A stretch of 64,000 bases of DNA from Massilia sp. YIM B02769 (GTDB taxonomy: Bacteria; Pseudomonadota; Gammaproteobacteria; Burkholderiales; Burkholderiaceae_D): assembly GCF_030411995.1 (NCBI RefSeq), contig NZ_JASNRC010000013.1:62001-126000 (forward strand). The letters are read 5' to 3'. The position numbers were made by a program, and so were the translations under genes. Below, in pieces: positions 35,754 through 45,435 of this stretch (within the stretch, counting starts at the first letter, position 1; every line of letters begins with the position of its first letter). The notes under the pieces are model-generated. The model made no database searches, was not told the origin of the DNA, and worked only from the letters and a program-made list of their open reading frames with translations.

Positions 35754-36398
35754 ATGAAAAAAACTGTCCTGCTGACCGGTTTCGAGCCTTTCAACGGCGC
35801 CACCGTCAACCCGGCCTGGGAAGCGGTGCGTGCGCTCAAGGGCTGGAGCGGCGACGATTTCCTGATCGAGGTGCTGCAGCTGCCCTGCGTGTTCGGCTTC
35901 GCCAACCGGGTGCTGGCCGGCGCCATCGACGAGATCAAGCCGGACGTGGTGATTGCCGTCGGCCAGGCCGGCGGCCGCGCCGACCTCACCGTCGAGCGCG
36001 TGGCGATCAATGTCGACGATGCCCCCATCGTCGACAACGACAGGCAGCAGCCGGTGGATGCGGCCATCGCCGAAGACGGCCCGGCGGCCTACTTCGCGAC
36101 CCTGCCGATCAAGGCCATCGTCGCCGACATGCGCGAGCGCGGCCTGCGCGCCTCGGTGTCGCAGACGGCCGGCACCTTTGTCTGCAACCACGTGTTCTAT
36201 GGGCTGATGCACCGGATCGCCGGCACCGCCATTCGCGGCGGCTTCATCCACGTGCCGTATTTGCCCGAGCAGGCGGCGGCGTTTGCCGGCGCGCCGGGGA
36301 TGGCGCTGGAAGAGATTGTCGAGGGCTTGCGCGCGGCGGTCGAGGTGGCGGTGCGGGGTGGGGCGGATACGGCGGCGGTGGGCGGCGCGACGCACTGA
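35754..36398 (+). CDS. pcp: Pyroglutamyl-peptidase I (pyrrolidone carboxyl peptidase)
   Basis: A 214-residue cysteine peptidase that removes N-terminal pyroglutamate from peptides. The triad is complete at family positions: E81 (DLTVERVAIN), C144 (GTFVCNHVFYGLMH) and H166 (GGFIHVPYLP). The N terminus VLLTGFEPFNGATVNPAWEA is diagnostic. The last 15 or so residues (RGGADTAAVGGATH) are low-complexity. It is third in the DUF969-DUF979-pcp unit. REP units follow 20 bases after the stop. Confidence 0.95.
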   Translation: MKKTVLLTGFEPFNGATVNPAWEAVRALKGWSGDDFLIEVLQLPCVFGFANRVLAGAIDEIKPDVVIAVGQAGGRADLTVERVAINVDDAPIVDNDRQQPVDAAIAEDGPAAYFATLPIKAIVADMRERGLRASVSQTAGTFVCNHVFYGLMHRIAGTAIRGGFIHVPYLPEQAAAFAGAPGMALEEIVEGLRAAVEVAVRGGADTAAVGGATH

Positions 36399-36417
36399 TC
36401 TTGCCGGCGTGGGCTGG

Positions 36418-36567
36418 ACGCGTGGACGGCGCACCGGCCGCGTGAACGCATACCCTCGGGTATAGCCGTCCACCCTACGTAATACGGCCGGTATCCATGA
36501 CGTAGGGTGGACGGCTACACCCGGGCGGGTATGTCAACGCTGCCCGAACGCCGTCCACGCGTTCAAC
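36418..36567. repeat. REP pair, subtype C, heads inward
   Basis: The first unit (36418-36478) is inverted, with CTAC at 36475-36478; the second (36502-36567) starts GTAG at 36502. Each begins GTAGGGTGGACGGCTA, then ACCCG, and ends GCCGTCCACGCGT, like the solitary unit at 2173. A 23-base gap separates the heads. The pair fills the space between the convergent pcp and LysR genes. Confidence 0.88.
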
Positions 36568-36598
36568 AAGCCTATGCCAGGCGCACCAGCCGCCCGCA

Positions 36599-37501
36599 TC
36601 ACTCCCCGTCGGGATTCAGGATCTTCAGGAAAGCCCGCACCACCGGCGCATCGTCCTGGCTGGTGGTGGTGATGTAGAGATTCGCCGACGGCGGATTGGT
36701 ACGGATCGGCAGGAAGGCGACGCCCGGCCAGCCGATGCGGCTGGTGGTCTGCGGCATCAGGGCCACCCCCAGGCGCGCGCCGACCATCGCCAGCAGGGTC
36801 TGCGGCTCGGCCGCTTCCTGGAAGATCGCCGGCTGGAAGCCCGCGTTCACGCAGCACTGGATCAAATAACGCGGTTCGGCCGACTGGTTCAGGTGCAGGG
36901 TCAGCATCGGCTCCTGGGCGATGTCCGTCAGCTCGATCGCTTCCTGGCGCGCCAGCGGATGCTCCTTGTGCACGGCCACGCAGAAGTTCTCGCGGAAGCA
37001 CAGCTGCTGGCGCAGGTGCGCCGCCTTCAGCTCCTCATCGTCCAGGCGCGGCTCACGCCAGAAGCCGACGTCGATCTGCTTCGAGCGCAGCGCTTCCAGC
37101 TGTTCGTCCGGTCCCAGTTCGTGCAGGGTCCAGGTCACGCGCGGGAACTCGGTCTGGAAGCGCTCCAGCAGGCTCGGGATCGGCCCCCACATCGCCGAGC
37201 CGACGATGCCCACGCGCAGGCGTCCGACTTCGCCGCGGTCGATCTGGCGGATGGTGTCGATCGTCATGCGCATCCGGCCCAGCAGCTCGGAGGCTTCCGC
37301 CATCAGCGCCTTGCCGGCCACCGTCAGCTCGAAACTGCGCGTGGTGCGCGCGAACAGGCGCACGCCGAGCTCGGACTCGAGCTTCATGATCTGCTGCGAG
37401 AGCGGCGGCTGCGAAATGTGCAGGCGCTCGGCGGCACGGCTGAAACTCTTTTCCTCGGCCACGGCCAGGAAGTACTTCAGCTGTTTCAGGTCGATCGACA
37501 T
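36599..37501 (-). CDS. LysR-family transcriptional regulator
   Basis: A 300-residue regulator with the N-terminal winged helix-turn-helix (LKQLKYFLAVAEEKSFSRAA, LHISQPPLSQQIMKLESELG) and a periplasmic-binding-like effector domain (RLRVGIVGSAMWGPIPSLLE ... VALMPQTTSRIGWPGVAFLP). The effector half resembles the CbnR/BenM-type fold. It lies 10 bases after psuG on the same strand, so it appears to be the third gene of psuK-psuG-lysR and may regulate that operon and the divergent deo-type operon. The effector is unknown. Confidence 0.92.
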   Translation of the reverse strand: MSIDLKQLKYFLAVAEEKSFSRAAERLHISQPPLSQQIMKLESELGVRLFARTTRSFELTVAGKALMAEASELLGRMRMTIDTIRQIDRGEVGRLRVGIVGSAMWGPIPSLLERFQTEFPRVTWTLHELGPDEQLEALRSKQIDVGFWREPRLDDEELKAAHLRQQLCFRENFCVAVHKEHPLARQEAIELTDIAQEPMLTLHLNQSAEPRYLIQCCVNAGFQPAIFQEAAEPQTLLAMVGARLGVALMPQTTSRIGWPGVAFLPIRTNPPSANLYITTTSQDDAPVVRAFLKILNPDGE

Positions 37502-37511
37502 AAGCTTGTGA

Positions 37512-38426
<915 letters not shown>

Positions 38427-38435
38427 GGGTAGACC

Positions 38436-39545
38436 TTATTCTTGAATCAAAGTCCCGAAGGTGTCCGGGGCGAGTTGCGGGCAAACGGTCTGGCGGCACT
38501 CGACCGTCATGGCCGACAGTTGCAGGCCGCGGCGGCAGGCCAGGGCCAGGTCGGCGCCGCCGCTGTGCAGCGACAGCACCAGGGCGGCGGCAAAGGCGTC
38601 GCCGGCGCCGGTGACGTCGACCACCTCGGCCGGCGGCGCGTCGAGGCGTTCGGCGCCGCCGCCCGGCACGGTGAACAGCACGCCGCGCGCGCCGAGGGTG
38701 ACCACGACGTCCTCGGCGCCCTGCGCCTGGACTTCGCGGCAGGCGGAGGCCAGGTCGGCTTCGCTGGCGAGTGCCCGGCCGACGCGGGTGGCGAGTTCGC
38801 CTTCGTTCAGGATCAGCAGACGCACACCCACCAGCGACGCGGGCAGGCGGTTCATCTTCGGTTCCGACACCGCCACCAGGATCAGCGAGACGCCGTCGCG
38901 CGCGGCGTCGCGCTGCAGGGTGGCGATCGCATCGTGGGTCAGGTTCAGGTCGGCCACGATCAGCGAGGCGCCGGTGCGCTGCTGCTGGCGCGTGTCCAGG
39001 AAGGCCGGGGTGATGCGGTCGTACAGGGCCATGTCGGCCAGGGCCACCACCATCTGGCCGTCGCCGTCGAGCACTGCGGTATACGTGCCGCTGCTCGCGT
39101 CGTCGAGCTTGAAGGCGCCGCGGGTGTCGATGCCGACGCTGTCGGCGTGGGCGAGCAGGGCGCGTCCGGACGAATCGTTGCCGACCGCCGTGATCAGGGC
39201 GACCGCCGCGCCCATGCGCGCCAGGTTCTCGGCGATGTTGCGGGCCACGCCGCCGAAGGACTCGACCTGGCTGGCCGGGTTCGAGGTCCCCATCGCCAGC
39301 GTGCCTTCGGCGCGCAGCTTGCGGTCGAGGTTGGCGGCGCCCACGCACAGGATCGGGCGGTGGTCGGGCAGCACGTAGGCGCGGCCGAGCAGGCGGCGTT
39401 CGCGCACCAGGGTGGCGATGTAGCCGGCAACGGCCGAGCGCGAAAGCCCAAGTTCGGCGGCGAGATCCTGTTGCGCAATGAAGGGATTGGCACGGATCAG
39501 CTCGTACAACTGTTCTTTCTTGGAGAGTTCAGTCACGGTCGGCAC
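38436..39545 (-). CDS. psuK: Pseudouridine kinase with N-terminal DNA-binding domain
   Basis: A 369-residue fusion. Residues about 8-60 form a helix-turn-helix (LYELIRANPFIAQQDLAAEL, GLSRSAVAGYIATLVRERRL), and residues about 63-360 a PfkB-type kinase with VGAANLDRKLRAEG, FGGVARNIAENLARMG and the catalytic DVTGAGDAFAAALVLSLHSG near the end. The psuG neighbour makes pseudouridine the likely substrate. The HTH suggests a moonlighting autoregulator, with ACAAATGTT repeats just upstream of its start as candidate sites. HTH-PfkB fusions are known in proteobacteria, so the fusion itself is not an assembly error. Confidence 0.9.
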   Translation of the reverse strand: MPTVTELSKKEQLYELIRANPFIAQQDLAAELGLSRSAVAGYIATLVRERRLLGRAYVLPDHRPILCVGAANLDRKLRAEGTLAMGTSNPASQVESFGGVARNIAENLARMGAAVALITAVGNDSSGRALLAHADSVGIDTRGAFKLDDASSGTYTAVLDGDGQMVVALADMALYDRITPAFLDTRQQQRTGASLIVADLNLTHDAIATLQRDAARDGVSLILVAVSEPKMNRLPASLVGVRLLILNEGELATRVGRALASEADLASACREVQAQGAEDVVVTLGARGVLFTVPGGGAERLDAPPAEVVDVTGAGDAFAAALVLSLHSGGADLALACRRGLQLSAMTVECRQTVCPQLAPDTFGTLIQE

Positions 39546-39882
39546 TTATAAACAAATGTTGGTCGATACTAGACAAATGTTTGATCGCAGTCAATACATC
39601 GCCTGCACAATATTGTCCTGTTAGCTAAATTGTATCTGTAAGCCAACATGCAGCGGACATAAATTTACGTGGATTTATTTGTCAGCCATATAAATGCTGA
39701 AGAAAAATGGTATTTGCCATACATATCCGGGATAATGCATAGTTAGAATAATTTTTGGCTTATCAGTGTCTTGCTTGGGTGCCCCTCGGACGCTGCCTCT
39801 CCAGCGCCGCTCCCCACGACACGTCCCACGACAGCCTCCCGCCATTTCACGCTTACCCATTCAGATTCAAAGAAGGAAAACC
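39546..39882. promoter_or_regulatory. Divergent control region psuK / nucleoside-catabolic operon with tandem operators
   Basis: This AT-rich 337-base gap separates psuK (minus) from PNP-deoB-deoC (plus). ACAAATGTT occurs at 39552-39560 and 39573-39581, exactly 21 bp apart (two helical turns); each is a near-palindrome AACA-AA-TGTT type site. It lies next to the psuK start, so repression or autoregulation is plausible. Closer to the PNP side are ATGG-TATTTG-CCAT (around 39708-39721) and several A/T-rich -10-like boxes near 39730-39755. I did not assign promoters firmly. Confidence 0.55.
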
Positions 39883-40725
39883 ATGTCCAGCAATACCCCA
39901 TTCGAAGCCGCCGACGTCATCCGCGCCCGCAAGCCGGGCTTCGAGCCGCGCGTCGCCATGATCCTCGGCTCCGGCCTTGGCGTGCTGGCCGAGCAGATGC
40001 TCGATGCCGTGTCGATCAGCTATGCCGACCTGCCGGGCTTCCCGATCAGCACCGTGCACGGCCACGCGGGCGAGCTGGTGCTGGGCACCCTGGCGGGCGT
40101 GCCGGTGGTTTGCATGAAGGGCCGCGGCCACTTCTACGAAGGCTACGGCGCCCACGTGATGACCTCGGCCGTGCGCACCTTCAAGCTGCTCGGCTGCGAA
40201 ATGCTGCTGGTGACGAACGCCGCCGGCTCGCTGCGTCCTGAAGTCGATGCGGGCAGCGTCGTCGTCCTGTCCGACCACATCAACCTGCTGCCGGGCAGCC
40301 CGATGGCCGGCCCGAACGACGACCGCTTCGGCCCGCGTTTCTTCAGCATGGCCAACGCCTACGATGCCGACCTGCGCGAACTGGTGAAAGCCACCGCGCT
40401 TGACAAGAACATCACCCTGGCCGAAGGCGTGTACCTGGCTGCGCCAGGCCCGAACTTCGAGACCGCCGCCGAAATCCGCGCCTTCAAGACCCTGGGCGCC
40501 GACGTGGTCGGCATGTCGGTGGTGCCGGAAGTGATCTCGGCACGCCACTGCGGCCTGAAAGTGGTGGGCGTCTCGGCCATCACCAACCTGGCCGAAGGCC
40601 TGTCGCCGTTCCCGCTGTCGCACGAGCAGACCCTGAAGTACGCGGCCATCGCCGCCAAGGACCTGGTCACCCTGATCCATTCCTTCGTCGAGCGCCTGGC
40701 TTCGATCCCACGCGCCGCCAACTAA
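39883..40725 (+). CDS. Purine-nucleoside phosphorylase, trimeric (PNP family 2)
   Basis: It splits purine (deoxy)ribonucleosides with phosphate into base and pentose 1-phosphate. At 280 residues from ATG 39883 (AGAAGGAAAACC upstream) it carries the trimeric PNP signatures MILGSGLGVLAEQM, GFPISTVHGHAGELVLG, VVCMKGRGHFYEGYGAHVMT, LLVTNAAGSLRPEVDAGSVV, YLAAPGPNFETAAEIRAFKT and GADVVGMSVVPEVISARHCG. Hexameric DeoD would lack these. It is the first gene of the nucleoside/pentose operon; the pentose phosphate passes to DeoB and DeoC. Confidence 0.94.
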   Translation: MSSNTPFEAADVIRARKPGFEPRVAMILGSGLGVLAEQMLDAVSISYADLPGFPISTVHGHAGELVLGTLAGVPVVCMKGRGHFYEGYGAHVMTSAVRTFKLLGCEMLLVTNAAGSLRPEVDAGSVVVLSDHINLLPGSPMAGPNDDRFGPRFFSMANAYDADLRELVKATALDKNITLAEGVYLAAPGPNFETAAEIRAFKTLGADVVGMSVVPEVISARHCGLKVVGVSAITNLAEGLSPFPLSHEQTLKYAAIAAKDLVTLIHSFVERLASIPRAAN

Positions 40726-40745
40726 TCAACGACACGAGCGAAACA

Positions 40746-41939
40746 ATGTCACGCGCATTCATCCTCCTGCTTGACTCCTTCGGCCTGGGCGCGCTGCCCG
40801 ACGCCGACAAATACGGCGACGCCGGCACCAACACCTTCGGCCACATCGCGGAATGGGCCGCGAAGGAAGGCAAGCCGATGTCGCTGCCGAACCTCGAGCG
40901 CCTCGGCCTGGCCGCCGCCGCGCACAAGGCCAGTGGCGAATGGGCCGCCGGCTTCGACCAGCGCGACGGCTTTACCGGCGCCTGGGGCGTCGCGCGCGAG
41001 CAGTCGACCGGCAAGGACACGCAGAGCGGCCACTGGGAAATCGCCGGCGTGCCGGTGCTGTTCGACTGGGGCTACTTCCCGAAGACCGTGCCGAGCTTCC
41101 CGCAAGAGCTGACCGACAAGCTGCAGGAACTCACCAAGGTTCCCGGCTGGCTGGGTAACTGCCATGCGTCCGGCACCACCATCATCGACGAACTGGGCGA
41201 CGAGCACGTCGCCAGCGGCAAGCCGATCCTGTACACCTCGGCCGACTCGGTGCTGCAGATCGCCGCGCACGAAGAGCACTTCGGCCTGGATCGTTTGTAC
41301 GAGGTCTGCGAAGCGGCCTATGAGCTGGTCAAGCCCTATAACATCGGCCGCGTGATCGCGCGTCCATTCCTGGGCGAGAACGGCAAGTACAAGCGCACGT
41401 CCAACCGCCACGACTACGCCGTGCCGCCGACCGCGCCGACCCTGCTGGATCACGTGAAAAACGACGGCGGCGAAGTCATCGCCCTCGGCAAGATCAGCGA
41501 CATCTTCGCGGCGCAAGGCGTGACCCGCCTAGTGAAAGGCCCCGACAACATGGCCCTGTTCGACCGCCTGCTGGAAGTGGCCGACGAAGCCCCTGAAAAA
41601 TCGCTGAGCTTCGTGAACTTCGTCGACTTCGACATGCACTTCGGCCACCGCCGCGACGTCGCCGGCTACTCGAACGCGCTGCATGAGCTGGATGCGCGCC
41701 TGCCCGAGTTCATGGCCAAGCTGAAGGATGGCGACCTGGTCGTGATCACCGCCGACCACGGCTGCGACCCGACCGCCCCGGGCTCGGACCACACGCGCGA
41801 ACACATCCCGATGATCTTCTTCGGCCCGAACGTGCAGCCGCAGGAACTGCCGACCGCGAACACCTTCTCCGACATCGGCGCCACGCTGGCCAAGCACCTC
41901 GGCGTCAAACCTCTCTCCAACGGAACCGCACTGCTATGA
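40746..41939 (+). CDS. deoB: Phosphopentomutase
   Basis: A 397-residue manganese phosphotransferase of the alkaline-phosphatase superfamily that converts (deoxy)ribose 1-phosphate to the 5-phosphate. Motifs are LLLDSFGLGALPDADKYGDA, GKDTQSGHWEIAGVPV (with the phosphorylated Thr), NCHASGTTIIDELG, TADHGCDPTAPGSDHTRE and HIPMIFFGPNV. The length is normal. It starts 20 bases after PNP, and its stop overlaps the deoC ATG. Confidence 0.96.
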   Translation: MSRAFILLLDSFGLGALPDADKYGDAGTNTFGHIAEWAAKEGKPMSLPNLERLGLAAAAHKASGEWAAGFDQRDGFTGAWGVAREQSTGKDTQSGHWEIAGVPVLFDWGYFPKTVPSFPQELTDKLQELTKVPGWLGNCHASGTTIIDELGDEHVASGKPILYTSADSVLQIAAHEEHFGLDRLYEVCEAAYELVKPYNIGRVIARPFLGENGKYKRTSNRHDYAVPPTAPTLLDHVKNDGGEVIALGKISDIFAAQGVTRLVKGPDNMALFDRLLEVADEAPEKSLSFVNFVDFDMHFGHRRDVAGYSNALHELDARLPEFMAKLKDGDLVVITADHGCDPTAPGSDHTREHIPMIFFGPNVQPQELPTANTFSDIGATLAKHLGVKPLSNGTALL

Positions 41940-42892
41940 CCCAGAACCTGGACTTCAAACGTAACACCGCCGTCGGCCTCGACCTCGGCTGGGTCAACAG
42001 CCTGAAGGTGAACCGCAATGCGGCCGACCGCCGCGCCGCCAGCCTGGCCAACCGCCGCACGGTGAAGAAGGAATACCAGGCCGCCTGGCTGATCCGCGCC
42101 ATCGAGTGCATGGACCTGACCACCCTGGGCGGCGACGACACGCCGGGCCGCGTGGAGCGCCTGTGCATGAAGGCGATGCGTCCGCTGCGCGCCGACCTGA
42201 TGCAGGCCCTGGGCCTGGAATCGCTGACCACCGGCGCTGTGTGCGTCTACCACGAGATGATCGAACCGGCCGGCAAGATCCTGAAGGGCCGCCTGCCGAT
42301 CGCCGCCGTGTCGACCGCTTTCCCGGCCGGTCTCTCGAGCCTGGAAACCAAGCTGCGCGAGATCGAACTCTCTGTCGCCGCCGGCGCCACCGAGATCGAC
42401 ATCGTCATCACCCGCCAGCACGTGTTGACCGGTAACTGGCAAGCCCTGTACGACGAAATGCTCGCCTACCGCAAGGCTTGCGGCGAAGCGCACGTGAAAG
42501 CCATTCTCGCCACCGGCGACCTGGTCACGCTGGACAACGTGGCCAAGGCGTCGTGGGTCTGCATGATGGCCGGCGCCGATTTCATCAAGACCTCGACCGG
42601 CAAGGAAGGCGTGAACGCGACCATCCCGGTGTCGCTGGTGATGGTGCGCGCGATCCGCGAATACTACGAGCAGACCGGCTTCATGGTCGGCTACAAGCCG
42701 GCCGGCGGCGTCAGCACCGCCAAGTCCGCGCTGCAGTACCTGACGGTGATGAAGGAAGAGCTGGGCAACGAATGGCTGCAGCCGCACCTGTTCCGCATCG
42801 GCGCATCGAGCCTGATGACCGACATCGAACGCCAGCTCGAGCATTACGTGACCGGCGCCTACTCGGCCGCCCACCGCCACGCGCAACCTTAA
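41936..42892 (+). CDS. deoC: Deoxyribose-phosphate aldolase
   Basis: It cleaves deoxyribose 5-phosphate to acetaldehyde and glyceraldehyde 3-phosphate. The protein is 318 residues, longer than the approximately 250-residue E. coli enzyme, with an N-terminal extension (QAAWLIRAIECMDLTTLGGD) typical of the longer class. The Schiff-base lysine is K218 in DFIKTSTGKEG; other motifs are AGATEIDIVITRQHVLTGNW and VGYKPAGGVSTAKSALQYL. ATGA overlap with deoB. The acetaldehyde is the likely substrate for the aldehyde dehydrogenase encoded next. Confidence 0.95.
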   Translation: MTQNLDFKRNTAVGLDLGWVNSLKVNRNAADRRAASLANRRTVKKEYQAAWLIRAIECMDLTTLGGDDTPGRVERLCMKAMRPLRADLMQALGLESLTTGAVCVYHEMIEPAGKILKGRLPIAAVSTAFPAGLSSLETKLREIELSVAAGATEIDIVITRQHVLTGNWQALYDEMLAYRKACGEAHVKAILATGDLVTLDNVAKASWVCMMAGADFIKTSTGKEGVNATIPVSLVMVRAIREYYEQTGFMVGYKPAGGVSTAKSALQYLTVMKEELGNEWLQPHLFRIGASSLMTDIERQLEHYVTGAYSAAHRHAQP

Positions 42893-42910
42893 ACACCGAA
42901 CGGATACGTC

Positions 42911-45289
42911 ATGCCAACAATTAAAGAGATTCTGCAAACTATGGATTACGGCCCCGCACCAGAAAGCACCAAGGAAGCACAAGCGTGGCTGGACCAGCAT
43001 GGACGCCGTTTCGGCCTCTTCATCGACAACGAGTGGACTGAAGCTGCCGACACCTTTGCCTCGACCAATCCGGCCGATGGCGTGGAACTGGCGCAGGTCA
43101 CGCAAGCGACGAACGACGACGTCGAGCGCGCCGTTGCCGCCGCACGCCGCGCCCAGCCGGGCTGGGTGGCCATGGGCGGCCACGGCCGCGCGAAAGTCAT
43201 GTACGCGATCGCGCGCCTGCTGCAAAAGCATTCGCGCCTGTTCGCCGTGCTCGAAACCCTGGACAACGGCAAGACCATCCGCGAGACCCGCGATGCCGAC
43301 CTGCCTTTGGCCGCACGCCACTTCTACCACCACGCCGGCTGGGCCGCGCTGCAGGCCGAAGAATTCGCCGACTACCGCGCCGTGGGCGTGGTCGGCCAGA
43401 TCGTGCCGTGGAACTTCCCGGTCCTGATGCTGGCATGGAAAATCGCCCCGGCCCTGGCCGCCGGTAACACGGTCGTGTTCAAGCCGGCCGAGTTCACCTC
43501 GCTGACGGCCCTGCTGTTCGCCGAGATCTGCCAGCAGGCTGGCGTGCCGGCCGGCGTGGTCAACATCGTCACCGGCGACGGCCGCGTGGGCGAAGCCATC
43601 GTGAACCACCCTGGCATCGACAAGCTGGCCTTTACCGGCTCGACCGAAGTCGGCCGCATCATCAGGAAGGCCACCGCCGGCAGCGGCAAGAAACTGTCGC
43701 TGGAACTGGGCGGCAAATCGCCCTTCATCGTGTTCGACGACGCCGACCTGGATGCCGCGGTCGAAGGCCTGGTCGACTCGATCTGGTTCAACCAGGGGCA
43801 GGTGTGCTGCGCCGGTTCGCGCCTGCTGGTGCAGGAATCGGTGTACGACCGCTTCATCGCCAAGGTCAAGGCGCGGATGCAGAACCTGCGCGTCGGCTCG
43901 CCGCTGGATAAATCGAACGACATCGGCGCCCTGGTCGACCCGGTGCAGCAGCAGCGCATCCACGGCCTGGTGGAAGCCGCCCGCGCCGAAGGCTGCGAGA
44001 TCTGGCAGCCGGCCTGCGAAGCGCCGGAAGCCGGCTCGTGGTACTTGCCGACCCTGATCACCGGCGCCTCGACCTCGGCCGCCGTGGCCCAGACCGAAAT
44101 CTTCGGGCCGGTGCTGGTCGCCATGAGCTTCCGCACCCCGGGCGAAGCCGTTCAACTGGCCAACAACACCGTGTACGGCCTGGCCGCCTGCGTGTGGTCG
44201 GAATCGATCTCGCTGGCGCTGGACGTGGCGCCGCAGATCAAGGCCGGCGTGGTGTGGATCAACACCGCGAACCAGTTCGACGCCGCTTGCGGCTTCGGCG
44301 GCTACAAGGAATCGGGCTTCGGCCGCGAAGGCGGCAAGGAGGGCATGTACGAGTACCTGACCGCGCTGTCGGAAGATGCACGCCCGGCCGCACCCGTGGT
44401 GGCCGCGAAAGCCGCCGCCAAGCCGGCAGCCGGCGACAGCCCGTTCGCCGTCGACCGCACCGCCAAGCTCTACATCGGCGGCAAGCAGGCCCGCCCTGAC
44501 GGCGCCTACAGCCGCGCCATCCACGGCGCCGATGGCAGCTTCCTGGCCGACATCGGCGAAGGCAGCCGCAAGGACATCCGCAACGCAGTGGAAGCGGCGC
44601 ACAAGGCGGCCGGCTGGTCGAAGGCCACCGCGCACAACCGCGCCCAGGTGCTGTACTACATCGCCGAGAACCTGGCGATCCGCGCCGACGAATTCGCCCA
44701 GCGTATCGCCGCGCAGACCGGTTCGAAAGACGCCGCACGCGAAGTGCAGGCCTCGATCGAGCGCCTGTTCTACTGGGCCGCATGGGCCGACAAGTACGAC
44801 GGCCAGGCTCACCAGCCGCCGATGCACGGCATCACCGTGGCGCTGAACGAACCGGTCGGCGTGATCGGCATCGTCTGCCCGAACGAGAACCCGCTGCTGG
44901 GCTTCATCTCGCTGGTAGCGCCGGCGCTGGCCCTGGGTAACCGCGTGATCGCGGTGCCGTCGGAAGCGCATCCACTGTCGGCGACCGATTTGTACCAGGT
45001 GCTGGACACCTCGGACCTGCCGGGCGGCGCGCTGAACATCGTCACCGGTTCGGCCGACGAACTGGCGCGTACACTGGCCACGCACGGTGACATCGACGCG
45101 GTGTGGCGTCACGACGGCTCGGCGGAAGGCTGCGCCGAAGTCGAGCGCTTATCAAGCGAAACGCTGAAGCGCACCTGGGTCGGCGGCGGCAAGGGCCGCG
45201 ACTGGTTCGATGCGAAGCAGGCCTGCGGCCGCGCGGTGCTGCAGCACGCGAGCCAGGTCAAGAACGTCTGGATTCCTTACGGCGTTTAA
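42911..45289 (+). CDS. Two-domain aldehyde dehydrogenase, ALDH16 type
   Basis: A 792-residue protein with a complete ALDH domain (about 1-490) followed by a second, degenerate ALDH-like domain (about 510-792). The first has VVGQIVPWNFPVLMLAWKIA, FTGSTEVGRIIRKATAG, LELGGKSPFIVFDDAD (E265) and NQGQVCCAGSRLL (catalytic C299), then FGGYKESGFGREGGKEGMYE. The second keeps PVGVIGIVCPNENPLLGFIS and GGALNIVTGSADELARTLAT but has no equivalent catalytic Cys region. This is the bacterial ALDH16 architecture; human ALDH16A1 also has two domains. Its position directly after deoC suggests oxidation of acetaldehyde to acetate with NAD. Confidence 0.92.
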   Translation: MPTIKEILQTMDYGPAPESTKEAQAWLDQHGRRFGLFIDNEWTEAADTFASTNPADGVELAQVTQATNDDVERAVAAARRAQPGWVAMGGHGRAKVMYAIARLLQKHSRLFAVLETLDNGKTIRETRDADLPLAARHFYHHAGWAALQAEEFADYRAVGVVGQIVPWNFPVLMLAWKIAPALAAGNTVVFKPAEFTSLTALLFAEICQQAGVPAGVVNIVTGDGRVGEAIVNHPGIDKLAFTGSTEVGRIIRKATAGSGKKLSLELGGKSPFIVFDDADLDAAVEGLVDSIWFNQGQVCCAGSRLLVQESVYDRFIAKVKARMQNLRVGSPLDKSNDIGALVDPVQQQRIHGLVEAARAEGCEIWQPACEAPEAGSWYLPTLITGASTSAAVAQTEIFGPVLVAMSFRTPGEAVQLANNTVYGLAACVWSESISLALDVAPQIKAGVVWINTANQFDAACGFGGYKESGFGREGGKEGMYEYLTALSEDARPAAPVVAAKAAAKPAAGDSPFAVDRTAKLYIGGKQARPDGAYSRAIHGADGSFLADIGEGSRKDIRNAVEAAHKAAGWSKATAHNRAQVLYYIAENLAIRADEFAQRIAAQTGSKDAAREVQASIERLFYWAAWADKYDGQAHQPPMHGITVALNEPVGVIGIVCPNENPLLGFISLVAPALALGNRVIAVPSEAHPLSATDLYQVLDTSDLPGGALNIVTGSADELARTLATHGDIDAVWRHDGSAEGCAEVERLSSETLKRTWVGGGKGRDWFDAKQACGRAVLQHASQVKNVWIPYGV

Positions 45290-45325
45290 GATGGCATGAA
45301 AGACCGTTGCGTTAGCGCGTGACGG

Positions 45326-45435
45326 GTAGGGTGGGCGCCCCGTGCCCACGCGTGACGTATGAACAGTGTTGGCTTGTTGAAAAGCGGGCCAACAATGATC
45401 AGCGTTTACGCGTGGGCACGGAGCGCCCACCCTAC
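45326..45435. repeat. REPIN, subtype A (copy 3), inside the deo-type operon
   Basis: Heads-outward pair with GTAGGGTGGGC ends; the right arm has lost one base relative to the left. The spacer has GTTGGC and GCCAAC as in the other A copies. It lies between the ALDH16 stop (45289) and the deoA start (45504), which otherwise form one operon with cdd. In mRNA it would make a very stable hairpin. Confidence 0.9.

Noticed and set aside
41666-45112. An open frame of about 1148 codons on the minus strand opposite deoB, deoC and the aldehyde dehydrogenase
   Set aside because: It is antisense to three well-recognised genes and has the same composition-driven character; no family features.
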